Positions 34,515 to 45,773 of a stretch of DNA of 64,000 nt are shown here, piece by piece. The first letter of the stretch is position 1; each line of letters opens with the position of its first letter. Both the position numbers and the translations under genes were made by a program. Below the pieces are notes generated by a model. The model was given only the letters and a program-made list of their open reading frames with translations, was not told the origin of the DNA and searched no databases. Source of the DNA: Lunularia cruciata (Eukaryota; Streptophyta; Marchantiopsida; Lunulariales; Lunulariaceae); assembly GCA_948567375.1 (NCBI GenBank), contig OX419758.1, forward strand, positions 6,329,001-6,393,000, given 5' to 3'.

Positions 34515-35645
34515 ACTCCAAAATTTCTATCTCCATATGAGGCAATCTAAGCATTATTTTAATATGGAACTCATTTTTATTTAGGACATGGTCAACTAAT
34601 GGTCATATTTCTCTATACCTATAAAAGGTACAATGAGCATGCTTGTCTCGCACTTAAGATTGAACCTTTAATAGTTATCAAGACAATGCACCATGGATTA
34701 AGAGGTCAAGAACCAATCTCCACAACACTCATCCAAGACTCAAAATACTCCTAACCAAAAAACTCAATCAGAAAGATATAGTTAAAAATAAAAGGATAAT
34801 GAGTAATTATTCATCATTTTATTTATAAATTTGTGAAATTTTTACACCTAAAAAGTACTACTTATTAGAGTATCTTATCTAAGCATCTAAAGTTAGTTCG
34901 CAAAAAGTCCTCTAGAGTCAAAAATCTAAGCAATATCTACTAAACTCATGTGAATAATCCTTATAAGCTTATTATCTTATCTTGAATCATCAACTAAGTC
35001 AATAATTTCTTCATATTATCTATTTTTGGATTAATTAGAAAAGCCTAGTTAAAAAAGAGTAAAAATAAAACAAAAATGTATAGGCCTATAAATATAAATG
35101 GAATAATAATGACCAAAATCTCCATCTCCATATGAGGCAATTGAGGCATTGTTTTATATAAAAGAGCTTGTTTATATTCTGTACACAATCGGCTCATAGA
35201 CAAATCTCTCTAAACCTATAAAAGGAACTAGGAGAAGCTTGTCCTCCCTCGAGATTGAACCTCTATAATTGTCAATGCAACATATCGGAGATTAAAAGGT
35301 CAAGAATTAATCTCTATGACAGTCTTCCAAGGCTAAGACTCCAAAAATAAAGATAATTCTGATAAGAGAACTCAATAAGAGAGAGTAGTTGCAAACAAAA
35401 GGATGACTACTATCTCTTGTTTATGTATTTTTGTAACTCTTATACCTAAAAATTCTAAGAGAATATCCAAACTCATGGGAATACTCCCATGAGCATATGC
35501 TCTTATTTGGACGTATCAACTAAGTGATTAGTTCCTTCTTATTGGCTATCCTTTGACTAATTAAAGAAGTCTAGTTAGAAAAGAGTAGAAAATAGAACAC
35601 AATTTTATTGGCCTATAAATATATTTGTACTGACCATGACAATGA
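34515..35645 (-). repeat. two degenerate direct copies of an LTR-like repeat
   Basis: Two blocks begin with CTCCATATGAGGCAAT (about 34531 and 35126), roughly 595 bp apart. Both contain ACCTATAAAAGG, GATTGAACCTCTATA-like and GAGGTCAAGAACCAATCTC-like sequence. Inside, the order (CACCATGGATTAAGAGGTCAAG, then CAAGACTC, then ACTCAATCAG, then AAAGG) follows the solo LTR at 8.87-9.56 kb, at lower similarity. They may be old LTRs of a related family left in tandem. Confidence 0.55.
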
Positions 35646-35724
35646 CTAGTGACCAAAGACATTCACCCTTCCTAAGTATTAAACCTAAATTAACTCGAAG
35701 AATAGAAAAGTTATTTAGATGGTT

Positions 35725-36045
35725 GACTTTGGCTATTTAGCCCTCCTAAAAATCAAGCCTACCCTAAGTAAGGAAGAGGAAAAGCTTTCTTTCTCAAAGT
35801 CTTTATAGAATAAGGGAATAGGGTTATTTAGGTCTATAATAGATACAGCCATAGGCTATTTAACCCTCCTAAAATCTAGTGAAATATAATTAAGAAAAAG
35901 GGAAAAGCTTTTTCCTGAAGCTCCTTACAGTAAAAGGGTTAGGGGCTATTTAGCTTTACAATAAGTAATTCCGAATGGCTATTTGACGATGTAACTAGGA
36001 GGAAAGGCTTTCTTTATCTAAAGCCTTTTAAGTGCTCTGGTTCCT
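35725..36045. repeat. three imperfect tandem units of about 125 bp
   Basis: Units start with GGCTATTTAGCCCTCCTAAA (35733), GGCTATTTAACCCTCCTAAA (35852) and GGCTATTTGACGATG (35978). Each carries an AAAGCTTTCTTT-like centre and TAAAAGG/GGGTTA-like end. No frame is coding. Confidence 0.65.
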
Positions 36046-36078
36046 GGCTTCTAACGTGAAGGGAGTTAAGAGACCTTC

Positions 36079-36151
36079 TGCGTCCGCCGGGGAACTGAAC
36101 TTGGGTTCACTGCTTGGGAGGCGAGCATCCAAACCGTTGGACTGCGGACCC
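36079..36151 (-). tRNA. tRNA-Gly(CCC)-like sequence, possibly a pseudogene
   Basis: On the minus strand the 73-nt segment starts GGGTCCGCAGTCCAACGG, has the anticodon loop CTCCCAA giving CCC, and ends CCCCGGCGGACGCA. It resembles plant tRNA-Gly genes. The acceptor stem pairs at six of seven positions (second base mismatched). The B box reads AGTTCAGTTCC instead of GGTTCRANYCC, and the anticodon stem has mismatches. It could be a decayed gene or the head of a tRNA-derived retroposon. Confidence 0.55.
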
Positions 36152-37071
36152 TATGAGCATAGACTTCTAAATAAACTGTACTGTATCATTATGGTGTACT
36201 CACTGCAATGAGATTGGCGGCTCCCAGTCGACCTACTCGCGATGGCAAGGAGAATCTCATCTACCTTCGAAGCACCTTCTTTCCATTCTCATGTACACTA
36301 AATAAACTCGGCAGTCGGTGGCAATGTCCACACGCTCTCCTACCCAGAGATCTGTTTCCACCTGCGCACTACTCATTCACACCACATCGTATTCCAAACT
36401 AGAAGTACTTCAAACTGCGGTTATGAAGAGCTTTAACGATTACCCCGAATTACTGAATCTGGCCGCCAACCTCATGGAAAGAGCCCGAAATAACAAATTG
36501 AAACCTCCCATCAATGATTTGGTGTGTGCGCTGGAATCCCGTCAAATGTTTGGTTTGTACATCAACTCTAAGCCACCGAATGGCCGAGTTGGGTTGAGTT
36601 GGTTGATGGACAGTCTGGATGGCTCCTTCATGATTAAGCCAGACAAACTCGCTAATTACTGTAGCGACTGCCGAGTTACTACACAATGGCATTCGAGCTT
36701 TACAGGTGAACTTGTTGTAAGATTTTAGGCCTCGTGATATTTGATCAACTCTTGGGAATATTGGCAGGCTGCACCTATCTGATGGCAGTCACAGCGATCG
36801 AGAAAGTTCGAGCTCCTGACTTGTTCGAAGCCTGCAGTTGCAGAGAACTACGGGCTCCATTGCGAGGTCTATCTGGGCATGTGGAACGGTGTTGTTGTGC
36901 TTGTTGCGTCCATCCTTGCCTTCGTAAAGAGAGGGAAAGCGTGTGTCGACTTCTCGCTTAGAATGTTTTTCAGAAGAGCGAAATCGACTCCTAATTTGAT
37001 CATGGAGAGAATGTGAGATGGCTCTTCTGTAGCATTCGAATAGTCACAATATATTGGGCGGCGTGAAATAC
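36152..37071 (+). other. region with unrecognised open frame 36318-36728
   Basis: A 136-codon frame at 36318-36728 has balanced composition and host-like codon use (LEVLQTAVMKSFNDYPELLN, then PPINDLVCALESRQMFGLYI). It could be one exon of a real gene, since a GT donor-like site (ACAG/GTGAAC) lies near its end. A short frame at 36734-36961 has a Cys-rich run and is weaker. No family was recognised and no partner exon could be placed with confidence. Confidence 0.3.
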
Positions 37072-40000
37072 ATGGCTTCCAAAGTTTCGGCTACAGATCT
37101 ATGGAGAGGATTTACGAGGGATAAGATCGTCAACTTCCAGCGAGATAGAATTAAGCCGTGCGAAATGGACAGAAGTACCACCAGAACCAGTGAAGCTAGA
37201 GAAGGAAATGCCGAACTCTTCTCACAGGAGAAATATAAAACGCTCAGTTTGCACTACTATCAACAAGCTCGCAAGGGCTTCTCGTCATTGGCAAACGTTT
37301 TAACCAGATGCTATCAACAAGCTTACAAGTACTTCTGGTCCTTGTCAAGCATCATACTGAACTATTATCAACAAGCGTGCAGTTGCTTGTGGTCATTATC
37401 ACCAATCTCACAGAGACTCTATCAACGAGCTTGCATCTGCTTCTGGTCTCTGGCGAGCATCTTAGTCCCATATTATCAGCACGCTTGCAAGCGCTTCTGG
37501 TCGTTGGCAAGCATCGTACTCAGATACTGTAGACCAGCCTTCAGCTTCGTGTGTTCATTAGCGAGTAAGCCTGCTTACTGGCGTTGTGCTGTGACATTGA
37601 AACTTTGGACGAGTGCTACAAGGTATGTCTATCACCTTCTACCTCCTACCTTCTGTCCAGCTATCATGTTGCTGTTGTCATCTATTTAGCATATCTTCAA
37701 TCAATTTGGATATTAGTAACCTGGAAGTCCACGCTTACCTTAGGACACTCGAAAATTGTTGGTACTGTATAAGAAATTCGTAGCATGGATGCAGTTCAGT
37801 TGACTGTCGCAGTCTATCACCAGCGTCTTTTGTATGATCATGGAATCAAAGAAATTTTGCCGTCTGTTTGGATGAATCAACTTAATCTTGTGTGAAAATT
37901 TCCAGTTGGTACCGCTGTTCTCCCGAAGACGGACAGCTTGAGCAGCAACAGGTGAAATCAAGGAGAGTTCCTGCTGGTTGGATGTACCAACGACTTAAGA
38001 ATCACTTCGTGAATATTCAGAAGAGGACACTGGAATTTTCAAACTACAAGATTGTAATGTTCCTGGGACTGCTCGCTGCTCAGGCTCTGTTAATTTATCT
38101 CGTGCGTGGATCCCGAGAATCTTTAAATTTCAAAAAATGTCAACGAGACCATCAAATCCGTGATCATCACATGCCATCGGTGAGTAAATTGTGACAGACT
38201 AGCATCAGTCTTCAATTTGAGCCACCAGAATATTACTTATTGTGAAGTGCAATTCACCTCCAGCGGAGTTTCTCTAGCAGCTTAGTGGGAAAATTGATTC
38301 TTGAACTGCCAACGACTATTAATTCACATGATTAACTGCGGAAAATACAGACCAGTGAAAAGTCATTTCTTACCTCAGTCCAGGCTGAAGCTTGTCCTCC
38401 CAGAGCCCATTGAAATTACATCAACCTCCGGGAGCCGAATAATAAATAGGTCCCCTAGTATGAGTGTCGGTCAACGATTTTGGTAGGCTCTTCAGGATAT
38501 TCAAAAATGGAAACGTGAAATTTGGAAGGCGAAACTGCTTTGAAAAGCTGGATGACTACGGAATGTAATGAGGCTTTTCTTCTTATCGTGAGAGCCGGTT
38601 ATGGGAGGCGATGTGGAAATGTGGAAAGCACGCGTTCAATCATCATAATTCTGTGGTCTGATCGACAGGTGTGGTACTACGAGCACGTCCATCACTACCC
38701 ACGTCCAAATCTCAAGATATTGAACAAAGAGGATGGTGCACCGCCTATCCACAGCAGCATCCCCGTTGGACTAAGAGAAATCACGATTGCCACCCATGTA
38801 AGTACGGACAACGCTTGGATAAACCTCTCGCATCTCATCGAACTTTCCAAATGATTGAAACATGAGATTCAGAGAATGCACTTTACAGTAGTGGGTCTGA
38901 GAGCCCTCTGTTCCCGCATAGTAGGATCACAGAAATCAAGAAACAGTGCCTTACTGAAATCGCCACGGATCTTCTAAGATTACAGGGTTATGACCAAAGA
39001 GCTAACCCATCAGAGCACATCTTGAGAGCGTAGAGTTTGATGTTAGTCGTGATACTAAGTTGGTGTGTCCCCGTCAGGCCAGACTACAATGGACAGGCTG
39101 CCTGCAGTAGAGATGACGGCATTGAGATGGAGTGGTCCAATGGTTCTGGTGGTACTTGTTAGACTCGTATCCGAAATTAGTTCTGCTTACGCAAAGCTGG
39201 AGGATCTGCACTCTAGGGTCGAGGCAGAAGGACGATGCAGGTTCAGCATAACAGTGGTCCGAGAGGATGGCTATACAACCGATCAGCAAGCAGTCCAAGC
39301 CCTGTACCCAGTAAGAGCCCGTGCCATCTAGTTACATCCTTCACGTGCCATTTAATGCAAGTTTCGTGCTGATACCAAAAAGTAGTTATATACGGATCAA
39401 AGGGTAATTTCCTAAAGTTTTTGTCCTGAAGTTACGCTCAAAATACTTGAATTTAATCTTATTCACTTGAAGTTCCGACTCCTGAGACGAATGAATCGCT
39501 ATGTTTTGTGTATAATTACTACGTTTCACATCTCAAATGTTTCTACGTACGTCTGCAATTAAGCGTTGCGATCTTTGCTGCAGGTGAACAGTATGCGCAA
39601 TATGGCGATCAGAATGGTTGCCACACAGATGGTGTTCCTAATTGATGCTGACTTTGTACCAAATCCAGGGTTTGTACATCTGATCCATATTGACCCGCCA
39701 GAACAGTTTCTGTAAACACGCATGCAGAACAAAGTTTCGAATTTCTAGTATTGTGTCAAAATGCGTACAAAAGCTTCAACAGGTTGTAGCGCTCTAGCTT
39801 AGCAGGTTCCTTAACGTCTAGTTTGCAGCTAAAAACCTCAAGGTTTTGCAGGCTGCACGAGCATTTGACACAGCATGAGGATAAGTTCAAGGACCTTGTT
39901 CACAAAGCAGAAGAAGGGCATCTGTTGGTGGTGCCAGCTTTCCAGTTGAGTGAAGATAAATCAATCCAGTACCGGGACAGCCTGCATGTGCTGCCCCACA

Positions 40001-40970
40001 CGAAGGAAGAGCTAAGAGAAGCTTGGTGGAACGGAATTGTTGACTGCTTTCAATGTGATGTCTTGCCAAACTCTCACCATCCTACGGAGTATTATAAATT
40101 TACTGATCCTGCAGTCACCTGGCCTTATCAAGTTTGGTACATGTAAGAAACTCCACCTCACAACTTGAATCACAAACACAAGTGTTCTCAGCCATTACCT
40201 TGTACACTTTACTCTGCTTTATGTCTACATGTTCATCGGATGATAAACTTGCTGGATCGAAGCGTACCAAAACTCTTTCCTAAAAGTGTTGAAATCTCTA
40301 AACGCTGGTTCCGGAGTAGTGAGGACTCACGCAATCATGTGGCTTCGTTCCATGTTTTGTTGGAACCCAGGGAGGGCTACGAACCGTTCTACATTGCTGA
40401 TGTGAATCGTCTTCCCATGTTCGACGACCGGTTCAGGTAACCGTTTATGCTAGGACGAGCTGCATGCACCCGTTATTTCTTCATTGGATTCACTCTCATC
40501 GAGTCTTTTGTGACCATAACCTTATTGCAAGGAATTGGAAGTAAAGAACTTTCCAGACTCGAGATTTGCACCTTCAGTTTCTTCAGCTCTTCTCTGCTCT
40601 TGTCAGAAGCTCTTACACTAACACTGATGCTCTGTTAGGGGTCATGGGAAGAACAAGGTGTCGCACACCTACTTACTAAACGTCAAAGGATTAACATTTT
40701 GGGTCATTCCCGAAGGCTTTCTGGTGGAGCTTCCTCACCCTCCTTCGCCTTCGGAGAAACGTAAACTCAAGGTAAACTGAATTATGAACATCCTTGCTAT
40801 ATACAATAAAGGTGGCTGTGAGACTCTACTTTTGTTATGGAGGAAACACTTGACAGTGATTAACTGTGAGTCCCTACTTCGGAAACTGTAATGCACCCAA
40901 ATTGATCAGTTAATCTTTCACTAAATAACGTCGACTGCAGCAGTGGAAACTGCTGAGGCGTATAACGTGA
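37072..40970 (+). CDS. family-49 glycosyltransferase (LARGE/B4GAT1-like), type II membrane protein
   Basis: Eleven exons in consistent phase give about 680 residues: 37072-37622, 37906-38179, 38379-38482, 38548-38587, 38669-38797, 39083-39310, 39584-39673, 39829-40142, 40287-40436, 40639-40771, 40941-40970. The second and third-to-fifth joins are the least certain. Exon 1 codes six 18-residue repeats, and exon 2 a membrane anchor (IVMFLGLLAAQALLIYLVRG), as in Golgi glycosyltransferases. The catalytic part starts REITIATH-TTMDRL, has the metal/nucleotide-sugar motif FLIDADFVPNPG, and ends with the family block YEPFYIADVNRLPMFDDRF and GHGKNKVSH. Such enzymes transfer xylose or glucuronate in animals; the plant substrate is unknown. 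Start is the Met at 37072; a TTG-initiated extension of six codons is unlikely. Confidence 0.8.
37255..37578 (+). repeat. six 54-bp units coding 18-residue repeats in the GT49 protein
   Basis: Six exact-length units (37255, 37309, 37363, 37417, 37471, 37525) code variants of YYQQACKxFWSLASIxxx. Tyr, Gln, Ala, Trp-Ser-Leu and Ser-Ile recur at fixed positions. Eighteen residues equal five turns of an alpha helix. The block lies just before the membrane anchor, so it would face the cytosol in a type II protein. Confidence 0.9.
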
Positions 40971-42421
40971 CTCACGCTAAAGTCAAGATATCCGTCGGAA
41001 CTCTAGTATAAGGAAACACGAAGAGTCAAGTTCGCTCTATAGTATGACATGCAGAGATGGTCAGGCTGAAGCAACTACGATGGATTTTGAGTCACGGAAG
41101 ATAGATTCCGATTGTGCTTCTAACAGGACTTCCCTGAACGATGCAGGATCCTCTCCAGACCTGGCGCATTGATGGCATCTACCGCCGATTCATAGGCGAG
41201 GTCAACTGGAACTACAACATAACAACTGGTTCTACGACTCCAGACATAAAAGAAACTAGAGAAATTTTGTGCTGATTTGTCTTCTTCTCAAATTCCAAAG
41301 CCCTCCACTCCCTTCTCCACATTTACTGATCTCGTCAAGTCAGCTGTGGGAGGAAGAGGGCAGCATATGGACAGGCTAGACAAGCCATAACATCAGTACG
41401 AGTACAGTTCAGCATATATACTGCTCCTTGAAGGATCATCGCCTCTACAGAGTTCAAGAAAGTGCAAACAATTGCTGTCTTTGAGCTCCACAAGTCTATG
41501 TACAGTTCGACTACTTTAGGAGTATAATGATTCTAATTGAAAATGTAGTGCAACAAGCGAGACAAGCGGATGGTCCATGAACTCGATCTCAAATGATTAG
41601 GAATTTGTACTTGTAAAGGATCTTTAAATCCTTGAACTTTAACCAGCTCAAAGGTACTGGGTGTCTAAGCCCTCCTGGTCAAGGAGTACATTCAAACTGT
41701 AAGCAGGTCAACAAAGAATGTCATCGTGTATAATATCCTGTGTGGAACATGCAGTCGTCACACACAACTCACGTACAGTGCTCACATTCTTCTAGTAACG
41801 AAGCAAGGGACTAAGCAATAGCCATGCCACCAGTTTGTTTCCGAAAGAGATCCTCTACCTACCCTGCTTCCAAATTTCTGACCCTTGAGCACCAACGTCC
41901 ATCTGCAATGGTCATGGCAGCAATTCGCCTGCCTAATAGTTAACTAAGCTAGCACTGATATTGCCTCCATTGGCAGTCGATTGCATGCAAAAACCCTTTC
42001 TCTGATCTGACGCTTATGCAGTAGAGCCGCATAGTAATCCATGACAGATCTGGATGACTTTCTTGCATATTCCTATCGATGTAACATGAATTCTATACGA
42101 CCAAATTTCAATGCATGACTCAACTCAGTTGGTGTGGCACAATGCCCTAGATTTCATGGATGCATAATGTGTATGGACTCCAATAGATCCGATCTCAAGG
42201 AAACGGTACGGAGGTTCACCGATTCTATGATCATGTCACACTCTGATACTGAAAATCTAGGGTCTTAAGTATGCCTAGCATCAAGGCATTTGGGAGACAC
42301 ATGCATCCGTGATGAGTACAATTCTAGAATGGCGCGGGCAAAGAGAAGCTAGTTGAAATGTCCTTGAAACAGGTGAAGCTGAGCACGACTGTTACCGTGG
42401 GTCACATCGTTGATAATGTAA
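40971..42421. other. convergent intergenic region
   Basis: Lies between the 3' ends of the GT49 gene (plus) and the FAHD1 gene (minus). Complexity is high and repeats are absent, but no coding frame of note, tRNA or transposon motif was found. Both genes' polyadenylation sites should be here. Confidence 0.45.
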
Positions 42422-44997
42422 CTACCGAGTCCGATGGACGCGTGTCTTAACTGGGAATGAAATCTCCACCAGGCCAGTGATACCTGCTTTTACAAGCTGA
42501 CCAGCAGTAACAGGACCAACCCCAGAAGGAGTACCTGCAGTACAGTTGATACAAAGACACTTGGATTAGATTTACATTTCTATCCGACAAGGAGTTTCAG
42601 ATGAACTTATTCACTCTTCACTTACTTCCAGTTTTGCGTAAAACACTTGGCAATACCAGCAAAATAGGACCAGATTACGATTGATGCCAGACTTATATTC
42701 TTGAGTTGTACAAGATAGTAATAAACTACCTAACTTACAACATAAGAGTAAAAGTACCTGTCAAGATAACATCGCCTTCGTTTAGAGTCATGACCCTGCT
42801 GATATAACTAATAAGCGTGGGTATGCTAAAGATCATATCTTTAGTGCTTCCCTTTTGCTTCATAACTCCATCTACCTGTTTGATCAATCAGCAAAAGCGT
42901 CAATCAACAGAAGATTTGCTTTAATGGTCCAAACATATATGCACCCTTGACGTAAATTCCCTGCTAGTATGTTCTGCACTATCAAGCAGATAGATATCAC
43001 TTAGTCCATATGATAGTCCTTACCTCACACCATAGCTCCAAATTTTCAGTAGAGGGCACGTCTTCCTTTGAAATCTGTTTGGGAACAAACCTCTGTCAAG
43101 ATTAGTCCTTGTTAACTCTGCCAACGACTGCGACGCGGTGCTAGGTTTTGATCTCCGGACATTTGTTAGCTGATACAGCTGACTAGATCACATAAGATAC
43201 AAAGTACTAACGGGGCCTCGCTTACAGTCAAAGCATGATTTACGATGTAGTGGTTGCATCCTAGGTTCACCAAAGTGACAGGGGATTTATAACCATACAT
43301 CCTGATTAGATTCTATGATCATGAGTTTGATTAAGTAGATTCTACGCCGACTCATACGTTCAACTATTCCTATATTCCTCGAACCTATGAGATACCATCT
43401 ATACAGTCCGGGCTGACATTGAACTTCTTGATAAAGTGAGGAATGGTGAGATAGAGAAAAGAATCAAAGTGCTTACAAAGCCGCTAATTGGTGTAAATGT
43501 ATCATATCCTTTTGCAACCGTCCACGGATGACCTTTAGCCTGCGTATGATCCAGACGTCGCAGTAAATCTAAATGCAGTCCATGGAAACACTACATCCTA
43601 GCACAAGCTCTCCTTTTGATATCACCTCTTTATCATCACCCATCACGTCCCCATCCACACGACAGGACAGCGAAATGCACAAGACAACAAGAACTTCATT
43701 TTCTGAGCAGGGAACATGTAGAATATCGCTCAGTAAACCTAAGCGTTAGTATGACTTTCGCTTAAAGCGAGATGCGAGATGCGAGATACCTTCGCAACAG
43801 CTTGGATCTCCCTTGCTGTCATATCCAATGCCAGCGCATAACCTGAGAAGTCAATTATTCACAGTAGGATCTGTAAGCCCAAAATACTCAGAGGAAACTA
43901 GAGAGGAATAAGAATTCCTAAACCTCAGGTACAGTCAGAAGTCTCTCCTCTCCTGGAATTTACTCTTATACGAGCTTTAAGATCAGTGCATCTTCTCTTC
44001 TCGCTCACCTGAAACATGGTCCATAGCTTCATCCTCGAATATATCTTGACCCTGCTTACCAATCACAACCCCAAGTTCCACTTCATGGTGCAACGAAGTT
44101 AGCGGAGGGGGGATCTCGATTGATCCTCCTTGGAAAACGTATGAAGACGTCGGCTTTAAGAAAATCATTGGCTCCTGAATATTGTCAGACAAGAAGAACT
44201 TAGTAGGGCATACTCATACTGCCGGCAAATGTCTGATACTCTTTAGAAAGAAAACAGTGAAGGGATTTGCTGAAGGAAAGGTACGTACTCAAGAAGAATG
44301 CTGTTTGCATTTCAGAGTTTGTCGTACAGTCCTAGTAAGATACATCAGTCGCATGTACACACAAGTAACCAAAATTTTAAGGGAACTATCAGGAAAAAAA
44401 AATTTATACAGGTCCTCCAGCAAGATGATAATCTCAAACCTGTCCGACGACCTGACCAACTCATACTTCGCAGCAGAAGCTAGTGTGCCTTTATTTTAAA
44501 TAGATGAGAATTGATGCCTTTTATGCTTATTTGCCAATTAAAGTGCCTTCTGTTTGTATGTCCTACCATGAGCATGATCACGATCCGCGTCTCTAAGCCT
44601 CTGGCTTTTCAGATCATTGTCGTGACAGAAACTAGGTAGGCTTAAGCACTCTTAAGCATCAAATCCATGAGAAGCTAAACTCCACCGAATCTAGCTGAAA
44701 TTTACGACCTGAATTACACCGTCAGGTCTGAATCATATATGGCGCAAATCATCAGTGAATAATTTGCCGGCTAGATCGGTTGATGATGTTTCTCCAGTCA
44801 AGAAACTATTTGAAATTAGCAATGACACTTCTGAATGATGGAGACGATGATTCTGTTAGCAATTGGACCTTGGGAACCGCATTGCCGAGCTCCTTCGCAT
44901 GCGCAGCATAATTCCTGCCGACAGCCACAATCTTCGTTCCAGCAGCCAGGATCTTACTTCCGACCGATGCTGACATTCTCGCTAACAGAACCTTCAC
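42422..44997 (-). CDS. FAHD1: FAHD1-type acylpyruvase / oxaloacetate decarboxylase
   Basis: Seven minus-strand exons join in phase: 44997-44869, 44174-44009, 43842-43790, 43539-43477, 43092-43024, 42875-42758, 42534-42422, giving 236 residues (animal FAHD1 is about 220). Exon 1 has IVAVGRNYAAHAKELGN. Exon 2 has EPMIFLKPTSSYV and HHEVELGVVIG, with the two metal-binding Glu residues. Exon 3 has GYALALDMTARE with the metal Asp. Later come GSTKDMIFSIPTLISYIS, LNEGDVILTG and TPSGVGPV. The family hydrolyses acylpyruvates and decarboxylates oxaloacetate, usually in mitochondria. The N terminus is short and basic, so a targeting peptide is possible but not evident. All introns are GT-AG; the exon 5 acceptor could shift by a few bases. 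Confidence 0.92.
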
Positions 44998-45770
44998 TTG
45001 CCTAGCTTGCTGACAACTTCCTTAAAATTGGACAAAGTAGTGAGATTTTCTCCACACGAGCTACTTTGGATGCATTTGCCTTCCCGTGAATCACGACTAC
45101 CCTACAAAGGTACACTTTTCAGGTTCTCGAGAGCTACAACAGCGTGCCGTGAATAGTAAAAAGTCCGATCGAGGGCCGTTGACGCGAATTCGGCAAACTT
45201 ATCCCGGACCAATATTCTTACCGGGAAATTCTAGCAAGATTCTTCTGTTTTCGCGAAGTTTTCCCGAAAGTTTCGAAGCAATGGAAGAAACTCTAAAGCA
45301 TACATTTGCAATGCAACGAGTGAATAGTAATTCTTTTCGTTTTTCAATTTCGATTCCATCGATACTAGATGGAAGACTGCGATGACTTGAATAAAAAATT
45401 CCGAGGATTTTTAGCTTTTATGGAGTTTAGAGTGGTCATTACATTTGTACTAGATGGAAGACTACAATGAATTGAATAAAAAATTCAGAGGATTTTTAGT
45501 TTTTATGGAGTTTAGAGTGGTCATTATTCCTTGAGAGTGATAGGTCAAGAATTTTCATTTCTAATCTCTTGATTTTTATGATTAAATTTTATTGAAATTT
45601 AGTTTTAAAATTTGGGAGATAGAAATTGAAAATTATAAGAATTTATAATTTTTAGAATTTGGAGAGATTGTTTTCTTAAATGAATTCAGATGTGAAGGGT
45701 TGTGGTTTTGTTAAATACGGAAAGATATAAAAAAGAGCAACATGTGTTATTATCATTATTCTTGTGTTGG
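44998..45770. other. upstream region of FAHD1 with 85-bp tandem duplication
   Basis: Holds the FAHD1 promoter. Two direct 85-bp units (45363-45447 and 45448-45532) share TACTAGATGGAAGACT and GGAGTTTAGAGTGGTCATTA. The frame at 45086-45385 on the plus strand is probably chance. The right part is very AT-rich. Confidence 0.6.
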
Positions 45771-45773
45771 CCA

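Noticed and set aside
37308..37532. Repetitive Leu-rich frame inside the GT49 exon 1
   Set aside because: Off-frame reading of the 54-bp tandem repeat; the 18-residue frame joins exon 2 in phase.
37255..37578. CRISPR-like periodicity (54 bp)
   Set aside because: Units are contiguous coding repeats without spacers in a eukaryotic gene.
38450..38495. Alternative 46-bp intron in the GT49 gene
   Set aside because: Shorter than usual plant introns; the 65-bp alternative (38483-38547) keeps phase with both neighbours, though neither is proven.
45086..45385. 99-codon plus-strand frame upstream of FAHD1
   Set aside because: No family character, overlaps the start of a tandem duplication and the presumed promoter.
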